This document shows positions 54,636 through 64,000 of a DNA stretch of 64,000 nt, piece after piece. Each line of letters starts with the position of its first letter. Position 1 is the stretch's first letter. Source of the DNA: Utricularia gibba. Lineage: Eukaryota; Streptophyta; Magnoliopsida; Lamiales; Lentibulariaceae. Below the pieces are notes generated by a model. The model did not search any database and was not told the origin of the DNA. It was given only the letters and a program-made list of their open reading frames with translations. The stretch lies in the NCBI GenBank assembly GCA_002189035.1, contig CM007989.1:806001-870000 (forward strand). Reading direction: 5' to 3'. The position numbers were made by a program, and so were the translations under genes.

Positions 54636-57600
54636 ATGCAGAGCTCCACAATTTCATTCAATTCTAAACCGGTTCTTGCGCCGATTCGTAAGGATAGTTT
54701 TTGTTATTCCAGAAGGGACGGTGTGAATTCTGGATTGCTTGCAGCTAAGTTTGATCGAGTTCGCCCCTGGAAAGCCACTACTTTGCGCTCCCATAAGGGT
54801 GGGACGTGCGGTGTCCGGATAGTTGGCAGCAAGGCAAGTATTTCGCCTGGAAATAGGGTTTTCTAGAGTTATGATAGATGTTGGTGGGGCAAAATTAATC
54901 GCTGATGCTCAACCTCAAGCTTCTATTTTAGGATTCTGACATGAATGTGTTAAATTGAAGTTTAGGCATCCGGCATGTGATCTTCTATCTCGTAACATTT
55001 GAAAGTTGCTCTCATGCCACCGAAATTATTTTTCACGAATGTGTTGCTTGCGTTCTTCTCTTGCAGCAGAACAAGTGGAGGGGTTATTCATGTGATATTT
55101 ATGAAACAGCGACTCGATCATTATGGAAAGATGCATTTCACGACACATCATGCTTCCGTTCTTACCGAAGAAGGCAAAGATTTGATGTCAAGACATATAA
55201 TCGTGGATTCTTTGTTGAAAAGTCGTCTTTTCGGACGCTGAAGCACAACCTTGATTTCCCCAGTGTAAGGCACTGATACAGATTTATTTTCACTGCTAAA
55301 TCATGGATGATTGATGCATGAAGTTTATGTACGAGTGATGCATAATGAAATAGAGTACTATATGGAGCCTCTTATTGTCATATTGATGGATTATATATTT
55401 GGAATCTCTGATTGCAAGATTCAGTACACGTTTTAAACTGTGGGTTTGTAAATTTTTTTTACATTATTCCTATTTTATGGATTTTCAGACTCATTCCCAA
55501 TTTCTTTGTTGGTCATTTTATGTTATTGTGCTTTGGCATGCACCTTTTTTGGTGTTCCAAAATACCTTGTAATAAACTGTGATGAACTGGTTCTTGATCA
55601 TCAGTTTAAAGCACATGTTGCATGTGCCGCTGCTGGTCCAGATGAGCCACATGCAGCCAGTACAGCTTTGCCTGGTGAGGTTACTGAGAAACAGGTGGCA
55701 GATGCATCGGATTTGCAAATAGATAGAGCTGAACTTGAGAGATTCTTGAGAACTGAGATTCCTTCTCACCCTAAGTTGCATAGGGGACAACTGAAAAATG
55801 GGCTTCGCTATCTTATTTTGCCAAACAAGGTCCCACCTAATAGGTACAGATGTCTTGTGATAGCTCTAAAAACTATTCTGATTCCTAAGTATTAGGAGAT
55901 TCTGAATATCTTTAAGCTGCATTTGCCTCTTGATATGATTTCACTCGCAGAAGAGGCAATGGCCTGACGGTATGGTAATTGTCAATTTTCATTTCATTTT
56001 TTAGATAAGAAAATTAATTGTAGTGTCGCAAGTCCAAGAAGTTAAGCCAAAAAAACTCTAGAAACAAGGTGTTTTCCTTGTGAATTATATGTTTATTTCT
56101 GCAATAAACAATATGGAAATTTCCTTTACAGCTTTTTTATGTGCCTTTTTTCTCAGTTAAACTTTCCTTGTTTGATTTAAAGGTTTGAGGCTCATATGGA
56201 GGTTCATGTTGGGTCCATAGATGAGGAAGACGATGAGCAAGGGATTGCTCATATGATTGAGCATGTTGCATTCCTCGGGAGCAAGAAAAGGGAGAAGCTC
56301 CTTGGGACTGGGGCAAGATCTAATGCATATACAGATTTTCATCATACTGTTTTCCATATTCACTCACCAAGTAGCACGAAGGTTCGTCTATTTTTATCCT
56401 ATGGATGCGAGACTATGTTATGGATTGAAGTGGATTTTGTGCAACTGCAATGCCCTGAAAAATAGGAACCTCAGATGCATCCATCATTTATATCCTGTGA
56501 TGCACTATTTTAAGTAATTCATCGTTCACCATACCTTAGTCTTTTTGTATTGACCCTCTTCTCGTTTTTAGTTTTTGGATTATTGTATTCAGCATCTGTT
56601 TCATTCTTTAAACTAAATAGAGTGAGAAACGATCCCAGGACACTGATGGTGATCTGCTGCCAGTTGTTCTTGATGCTCTAAATGAGGTATCTTTTTTTAA
56701 GTTTTTTTTTCCTCTACGAACATCTTGGTCCTTGTCTAGCCTTAATGAATTCAGATTTGAACTCTAGTCATGAATTTTCTAGATTGCTTTTCATCCCAAA
56801 TTTCTGGCTTCCCGAGTAGAAAAGGAAAGAAGAGCAATTTTATCAGAATTGCAAATGATGAATACCATTGAGTACCGTGTTGATTGCCAGGTACTTTTGT
56901 AGCAAAAGATTGATCCGGCATTATATTATGTATTTTCTAGTTTCTTGCAATTGCTTCCAAAACCAACTTCATATGTTCTTCTAGTTGTTGCAACACTTGC
57001 ATTCTGAGAACAAGTTGAGTCAGAGATTTCCTATTGGATTAGAGGAGCAGATAAAAAAGTGGGATGCTGATAAGATCAGAAAATTTCATGAGAGATGGTA
57101 CTTTCCAGCCAATGCCACTCTGTACATTGTTGGTGATATCAATGACATTTCAAAGACAGTTAACCAGATTGAAGTACGTGCCATTTTTGCATTTCAGTGT
57201 AGTCTGGTTTCCTTTTGAATCCTGTATAAAGTACTAAATGAATTTCAAAAAAACTCGTACAGCAAGTCTTTGGGCAAAAAGGCGCTGAAGTTGAAGCACC
57301 TGCCACACCTGCGCCCAATGCTTTTGGTGCAATGGCTAGTTTCCTTGTTCCTAAGCTACCAGTTGGGTTGTCTAGTAGCTTGTCCTCGGAAAAGTCCCCT
57401 GTTTCTGCTGAGCAACCAAAAAATTTAAAAAAGGAGAGGCATGCAATCCGGCCTCCTGTTGAGCATAGTTGGTGCATTCCTGGAATTTATGCGAGCACAA
57501 AGCTTCCGCAGATATTTAAGCATGAATTGCTTCAGAATTTCTCAATTAACATGTTTTGCAAGGTCATAATTCATGTTTTTAGTACATATTTATTATTCAT

Positions 57601-60600
57601 TTATTGTTACTAAACACCCAAAGTTTTCACATTATAGAAACTTGATTTTTTTTTTACTTAAGCATGCAAAAACATGTTTTTTTATTAGCATTCAAAAACA
57701 GAATTTCTGTGTTGTGATAGTATCTATGTAGGTTACTAATAGTTCTCTTGCTCTCCAAAGGGCACAATAATCCTTTTCACTCAAAAAGAAAGTTTTCCTT
57801 AATATGTCATTGGTGTTTCCAGATCCCTGTGAGGAAGGTCCGAACATATGGTGATTTGCGGAATGTGTTGATGAAAAGGATATTTCTTTCTGCTTTGCAC
57901 TTCCGTATCAATACTAGATACCAGGTGCGTTGATTTTTAAGTTATTGTCTATGATACCTGCCCAAGGCACATTTAGCTTTCCATTTTTTTCTGAGCCGCG
58001 TCTACTTTTGGATAAACTTGCACTGGAACAGTATGTTTTTCGTAGAATGCTGATATCCTGTACATTATCCTGATATTTTGCGGCACTTCATGGTATTATA
58101 AATATATCTCTAACTACAGTACTCTCCAATTTCATAGACCTCAAACCCACCATTTACCTCTGTCGAGTTGGATCATAGTGACTCAGGAAGAGAAGGATGT
58201 ACGGTTACCACACTAACAATGACTGCTGAACCCCAGAATTGGAGAAATGCAGTTAAAGTTGCTGTTCAGGAGGTTTGCTACCTTTATGAGCTTCAGTGCT
58301 TGTTCTTTAGAAATCTTTCTGATAAGCATGTATTCAGCATATTCACATGTTCTCATGTTTTGCTTTTCTACAAGTAAAGTAAGGTTCCATTTGTCACATA
58401 AAATTTGAAACTGGTTATCGTGGTCACAAAATTTTATCATGATCTGTCCCTAAGATATATTTTGTTTTTCCATTACAGGTTAGAAGGCTTAAAGAATTTG
58501 GTGTTACGAAGGGTGAATTAGCCCGATATTTGGATGCACTCCTAAAAGACAGTGAACAATTAGCTGCTATGATTGACAATATATCATCAGTAGATAACCT
58601 AGACTTCATCATGGAAAGTGATGCCCTTGGTCATACAGTGATGGACCAACAACAAGGACATGAGAGCTTACTTGCTGTAGCTGGTACTGTTACGCTTGCA
58701 GAGGTATCTTTGTATTCCAGTTTCATCATATTCTTCTCATGTAATAGTTTTTCCTCCCCTCATAGCGTTCCATGGCACATAGATAGAAACCAAAACATGC
58801 AATGAAAAATAGGAACAGGCATCTTATTATATTCATGCTTTCCCAGCTGCATAAGGAATAAGCAGGGCAGTTGTAATCACATCTTTGATGTCAACATTTC
58901 AGATGCATCATTTAGTTGGATTTGTTATATCTGCAGGTGAATTCTGTTGGTGCAGAGGTTCTGAAATTCATATCAGATTATGGGAACCCATCAGCTCCAC
59001 CTCCAGCTGCAATTGTCGCCTGTGTTCCAAAATATGCGCATGTAGATGGGGTTGGTGAAACAGAATTTAGGATAGAACCAGAGGAGATATTAGCTGCTAT
59101 AGGAGATGGTTTACGAGAACCTATACAGGCTGAGCCTGAGGTAGTCATTTAATGGAATGTTTTATTCATGATATATCAAGAAGTATCAAAAGGGGCTGAC
59201 TAGTCTGATGCTGTGTTGCAATCATGATGGTTCTGGATACTTTTTCAGAAGAGAGTTCTTATCCTCTTTAATTAGGATACCTTTTTCAAATATCTATTTC
59301 ATTTCTGCAGCTTGAGATACCGAAAGAGCTGGTATCAGCACCACAGTTGCTGGGACTGCGGTTGCAAAGAAGCCCATCCTTCATTTCTGTTGATAAAGAA
59401 AAGGAAACGCTGAAAGTTTATGATGAGGATACTAGGATTGTTCAGCGCCTCCTCTCAAATGGAATTCCTGTAAATTACAAGGTAACAGAACATTTCTATT
59501 TTCAAATTTCCAACTTTGTCAAGTTCTTTTTTTATTTTGTAAACACTGGGGTTGAAATTTTGCACCAAGTGACTCATTTGGATTAAAAAAAAAAGTCACC
59601 CATTTGGATACTTACCCTTGTATTTTATTTCTCATTTTAGTTTGTATTATTTTTCATAATTTTTTTTTCTGAGGCCATTTATGCTCCGCTGGTTTCCCTC
59701 CATGTGGTTTGACAAGAAAATAATAAATCTGCATCAAGTGTCATATCTATCAGCTATTCACGCAATGTTGTCAAAGAAGCTCTTTGCAGTTTTTTTAGTT
59801 AGCCTTCATAAATGTCAATGGCTCCTTCACCCATTGATTAGAATACCAATTCGATGTTCAAAGAAATCACACAATTCTTCAAACTTAGAAGTTATTGGAC
59901 TTTGAAACCTGCTGTCTACTACCATGCATGTTTTCCCTAAATAATTGCTGAAATCACATTGCTTTCTTCATAGAAATTTCTGATTGAACCCCCACCTTGA
60001 CCATTGTTTTTTAATCCACTTTTCAATCACTGTTATCTAATTTCTATCTTCATGCCTATAGATATCAAAAAATGAAGCTAACAGCGGTGTCATGCGCCTG
60101 ATAGTTGGTGGTGGGCGAGCAGCTGAAAGTTCTGAAGCTAATGGATCTGTTATTGTTGGTGTTCGAACCCTAAGTGAAGGTGGTCGTGTTGGGAATTTTT
60201 CTCGTGAGCAGGTGACCCAACTTTTTATGTTTTTCTTATCATTTTTTTGTATTTAATCACCAAGTACTCGTTTAAGCTTTTTATTTGTATTATTTAGATG
60301 GATTTATGTTTTTTGGATATGTTGAACTGAATTTTACGTCTTGCTGTTATGTTCCTTTCAAAACCGTTAGGTTTCATCATATTTTATGCAGGTAGAGTTG
60401 TTCTGCGTGAACAACCTTATAAATTGCTCCTTGGAATCCACTGAAGAATTTATATGCATGGAATTTAGATTTACTTTAAGGGACAATGGGATGCGTGCTG
60501 CTTTTCAGCTGCTTCATATGGTTCTTGAGGTGCGTATCTTTTATAATGACTTGTTGTATTTAGGGTAGCGCTATTCAGATATGATTAGTCTTTGTGTTCT

Positions 60601-62839
60601 AAAATTTGTCCCAGGTTAAACACCTTTCTCTCATACATACACAGCCTTCAAAAATATTCGTACTGGCTTTTTGGCACGTTGTGAATAGTTTGATCTAACT
60701 GTGATCAAGTTCTGACATTGCATGTTACTCCCAATTTAATCTGTCATTGAATTTACAGCATAGCGTCTGGTTGGAAGAAGCATTTGATAGAGCAAAGCAG
60801 CTATACCTCTCCTATTACCGCTCCATTCCCAAAAGCTTAGAGCGCTCCACAGCTCACAAGCTCATGCTTGCTATGCTTGATGGGGATGAACGGTTTGTAG
60901 AACCCACACCAAATTCCTTGCAACAATTGACGTTGGAGAAGGTGAAGGATGCTGTAATGAGCCAATTCGTCAGTAGCAACATGGAGGTTGTATATTTTCG
61001 ATATTCCCTCAGTGAAAGCATTCGGTTTCTGCTTCTGTTCATTGGAATGCACTCTTATCTCAACATTGACTCTTTTTCCCCTATGATAGGTAAGCATTGT
61101 TGGAGACTTTTCAGAAGAGGATATTGAATCATGTATTCTGGAGTACTTGGGAACAGTCAGGGAAATAAAAGCCTCTGACAGAATTCAAAATTACAGCCCA
61201 ATCACATTCCGGCCATATACTGCTGATTTGCAGCACCAGGAAGTATGGAATTTATCATTCAATATTGGCCACCTCTCTTTATTAATCAACTTCTTTATAT
61301 TATGGTTCCCTTTATTGACCATTGGTTTTGCAGGTGTTTTTGAAGGACACAGACGAGCGAGCATGTGCATACATTGCAGGTCCTGCACCAAATCGGTGGG
61401 GTTTCAGTTTTGATGGCAGGAACCTCCTTGAATCTCTCAACAACTCTCCTCCCACAGGTAATTTTTTTCATTATATTCTTCCATATGCGTGTGGCTTCTT
61501 TGTTTCCGGGTGATCGATCATAAAAGTCAAGATGCTTGAAAATATGCTTCTTTCACCTTCCACCCTGTAGTGAAGCCATGCTTCTGTCATTTTATTTCTT
61601 CATGTACTTCTCAAGATTACTTTCAAGTATTCTTTTTCAGATGTGGAAAATCAGGGAGATGCACCTGTTACTGGAAAGGCCCTTCAAGGGAAGTTGCATT
61701 CTCATCCATTATTTTTCGCTATCACAATGGGCCTCTTGCAAGAAATTATAAATTCAAGGTAATTATGACCTGCAGTTAGAAATTGATTCATGGTTGGTGG
61801 ATGGAGGAATTGTATTTAAGGGATGGATTTGAAAATTGTCTTGTCTACATGTCCAAGACCTCATTCTTGTGGTTTGGCTAATGTGTGCACAGGCTCTTCA
61901 CTACAGTCAGAGATTCTCTCGGATTAACGTATGATGTTTCTTTTGAGCTAAAACTGTTTGATCGGTTGAATCTTGGTTGGTATGTGATCTCTGTAACATC
62001 CACTCCTGGGAAGGTGTGCACTTTGACACAATGCTGAATCATATTCTCGTTCTTCTACTGAGTTTGTGATAAGTTTTGTGCTTTTCATTCGCTCGCAGGT
62101 GCATAAAGCTGTTGATGCTTGCAAGAATGTTCTTCGAGGTCTACACAGTAACCGAATTGCCCCTAGGGAATTGGACAGGGTGAGCTGTTCAGATTCTTTT
62201 GCACCACTACCAACATAACAACTGCATGTTTCATGGATTCAACACCAAGGATAAACACATTTTAAAGCCAGATGCATATGCTCTCTTTGGCTCATATAAT
62301 TACTGCTATTTGTGCGTTTGTTCCAGGCTAGGCGTACGCTCCTAATGCGACATGAGGCTGAAATCAAGTCAAACACATATTGGCTAGGCTTGATGTCTCA
62401 CTTGCAGGCAGCATCCGTCCCAAAAAAGGTAGTGTCCGGTCCAGTTATAGCTAAACATGCAGCCGCCCGCATTTCATTTCCACAAATATAACATGTCCTT
62501 GTACTCGCACCAGGATATTTCATGCATCAAAGATTTAACCTCTTTATACGAGGAAGCCACCATTGAAGACGTATACATTGCGTATGAGCATTTGAAGATA
62601 GATGAAAATTCCTTGTTCTCCTGCATTGGAGTTGCAGGGACCCAACAGTGGATGTCAGCACAGGTGAACCCAAAATATAAGTTTTAACGTGACTGCATTA
62701 TCCTTTGAGTAGTAACCCTGAAAAACGTTTTGGCATTTGTTCTGTAGCTTCTGTGATAGATGATGAAGTTGTTGACAGCCTCCAGAACACGGTTCCTTCT
62801 GGTCGGGGCTCATCCACCATGACTCGGCCAACGACATGA
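54636..62839 (+). CDS. SPP: Stromal processing peptidase (M16 metalloprotease), one frameshift near the end
   Basis: Twenty-four exons: 54636-54833, 55067-55264, 55605-55843, 56183-56381, 56621-56686, 56783-56890, 56985-57173, 57263-57562, 57823-57924, 58138-58272, 58479-58703, 58937-59140, 59311-59481, 60062-60211, 60392-60529, 60759-60986, 61090-61242, 61334-61457, 61641-61758, 61893-62013, 62099-62179, 62327-62428, 62514-62663, 62748-62839. Their 3791 nt plus one base give 1264 codons (1263 residues), near the Arabidopsis size (about 1265). The N-terminus looks like a transit peptide. The inverted zinc motif HMIEH (GIAHMIEHVAFLGSKKRE) lies near residue 234. It cleaves transit peptides from imported preproteins in the stroma. 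Intron 1 has a GC donor. In exon 23 a missing base near 62636-62648 changes AGTQ..; as given, the frame would end two codons into exon 24 instead of at GRGSSTMTRPTT. Confidence 0.93.
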
Positions 62840-63439
62840 ATTACATAGGTCAATACAGAGCATGCTCATTTACTTATGCATATTCTTACGGATTTTCCCT
62901 GCATCAAGAAATGGTAAAGTGCCCAATGCAGCAGCATGATGAGCAGCTCCTTGGAAGGTAGATTCTATAGGTCGATGCTTCATATCAGCAGCCATTGTCT
63001 TGATGATATGAGGTTGCCTTCACTTGATTTTTTGTTCTCATTAAGGCATCGCAGTATACATTTAGTACTTCGTATACAATATGGTTTCTTGTTCATGCTG
63101 GTTACCCTTAGGAAACTTTTTAGACCTTGTAATATGAAAATCTTGCAAGTAAACTAACTGCTCCCTTGTTGATGTTTGCTTTAAAGTATTTGGTTTCCTA
63201 TTTGATGGTTAGAGCATTATCCCCTTGGATCTAGAGGTAATCGCTTGTCCTCCAGAACAACACACCGACATTTATTCTCCAAGGAGCTGTTGAATTGTTA
63301 CGTGATGATAAATTTTAACAAAAGCTGCAGCAGGACACACGGTGTGCAAAGCCAGATATTCTTCTAAGTGTTTGCGCTTGTTTGAACCATGTTTAAGTGG
63401 CAAGTGAAACTTATAGTCATCTCCTAGCTGCTGATGTTC
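62840..63439. other. SPP 3' flank
   Basis: Mixed composition with no convincing open frame; the left part is the SPP 3' UTR. A tRNA-like phrase near 63208 (GATGGTTAGAGCATTATCC) does not fold into a cloverleaf. Confidence 0.4.
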
Positions 63440-64000
63440 CGCGCAAGATCGTAAGTCAATGATGAAAGTTAGCAAATCCACAGGAGCAAGCTGAAGCAAC
63501 AGCGTTTTCAGGTCGATTTGCTGCCTGTCGAACCGGATTTGGAGTTGGATCCCTCTGCGTTTCATGACACCTTGTACTTCTCAACTTCAGCTCTTTCTTG
63601 GTCTGCAGATAGACTCATTTCCTTGATGCATTTTATCTGGTGAAGTGGGAGTTGCACGGGTTACATTCATTGAAATAGTCTATAAAGTAGCAGAGCATCC
63701 AAGGAAAAGTTTGTAGTGTTCCATGCTGTTGATCACCTGTCGAATTGGGAATACTTGCTTCAACTCCACGGTTGCCATGGTACACAAGCCCTTATCTTCT
63801 CCAACCTCACAGATGAGCCAAGCGCAAGAGAACACTTCTCTTACAGAGCTCCTGAGGCTGAGTTGAATACAATGAGAAAATGAAAAAACAGAAGCAATCC
63901 TTTTGACTCCCATGAAATCATCAACTTACCTGGAGAGTAATCAATGCGACGTTTTCTGGCAAGCCGTATGAAGAACCCATACCGCAAACTATTCTCAACT
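63440..64000 (-). pseudogene. Alpha-mannosidase (GH38) 3' end, decayed; runs off right edge
   Basis: On the minus strand, an exon at 63930-64000 ends LPENVALITLQ with a GTAAGT donor. The next exon, 63737-63851, reads ELCKRSVLLRLAHL, loses two bases near 63808 (HL-Y-EVGEDKG expected), then continues EVGEDKGLCTMATVELKQVF. A third, from 63636 down, reads IKCIKEMSLSADQERAEVEK and meets an in-frame TGA at 63562-63564 where the family has a tryptophan; then, after another frame change, LLLQLAPVDLLTFIIDL resembles the family ending VELAPMEIRTFIIDL. Splice borders are preserved, so it was not a processed copy. These blocks belong to the C-terminal beta domains of class II alpha-mannosidases acting in the vacuole or wall. 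Several different lesions and diverged residues favour a pseudogene over sequencing error, but the main part is outside the window. Confidence 0.65.

Noticed and set aside
63205-63260. tRNA-like A-box phrase GGTTAGAGC
   Set aside because: No matching acceptor stem, anticodon arm or T-loop GGTTCRA at the expected distances.
1-64000. Search for a novel multi-gene system, CRISPR array, viral or bacterial insertion
   Set aside because: Every sizeable coding block was assigned to a known plant family, and spacers show only A+T-rich DNA, short repeats and MITE-like ends. No biosynthetic or defence cluster beyond the NLR pair.

Overview
The window is ordinary nuclear DNA of a flowering plant. Genes contain many short introns with GT-AG borders. 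Spacers are very A+T-rich. The products are plant-specific: chloroplast stromal processing peptidase, FtsH7/9-type protein, 4-coumarate:CoA ligase, IRE-type AGC kinase, an Rx/R1-like NLR and a HIPP metal-domain protein. The NLR begins with MAAYAALVSL, which I associate with asterids such as Lamiales. That placement is an inference, not a proof. I see no bacterial, organellar or viral block, no CRISPR array and no convincing tRNA or rRNA gene.

Layout. 1-10.2 kb, all on the minus strand: 5' part of an FtsH7/9-like gene, OST1/ribophorin I, and an ATAD3-type AAA ATPase. 10.2-20 kb: a long A+T-rich spacer, a 4CL gene (-), a CCCH/RING splicing factor (-) and, head to head with it, a GDSL esterase (+). 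20.7-29 kb: a plastid-targeted DUF2358 protein (+), a MAKR-like protein (+), the U11/U12-59K minor-spliceosome protein (+), a reticulon (-) and mitochondrial ribosomal protein mL46 (-). 30.5-35.4 kb: a HIPP protein (-) and an At1g01500-like protein (+). 36.4-40.3 kb: an NLR relic followed by a full-length NLR (+). 41.4-49.9 kb: an IREH1-like kinase (+) convergent with an RKL1/RLK902-like receptor kinase (-). 53.4-62.8 kb: bL33 (-) head to head with stromal processing peptidase (+). The right edge holds the decayed 3' end of an alpha-mannosidase gene (-).

How they fit together. Many genes are housekeeping and organelle-related: import and proteolysis (SPP, FtsH), mitochondrial translation (mL46, bL33), mitochondrial membrane AAA protein (ATAD3), N-glycosylation (OST1), splicing (U11/U12-59K, RNF113A homologue). 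Several share TGGGCC/T and telo-box promoter motifs. Defence, wall and signalling genes are interspersed. Two gene pairs (IREH1 with RKL1-like; HIPP with At1g01500-like) match neighbours that I recall from Arabidopsis, so the region looks like old conserved synteny rather than a recently assembled island.

Main caution. I rebuilt exon structures by hand from splice borders and family sequence. For most genes the exon lengths sum exactly to a multiple of three. Four genes (ATAD3, At1g01500-like, RKL1-like, SPP) do so only if one base is added back at each of six places, at least four of which lie in C/G runs. That looks more like consensus error than gene death. I found no clearly new biological system; the most useful leads are these frameshifts, the NLR with an altered MHD motif beside its deleted copy, and the mannosidase relic.
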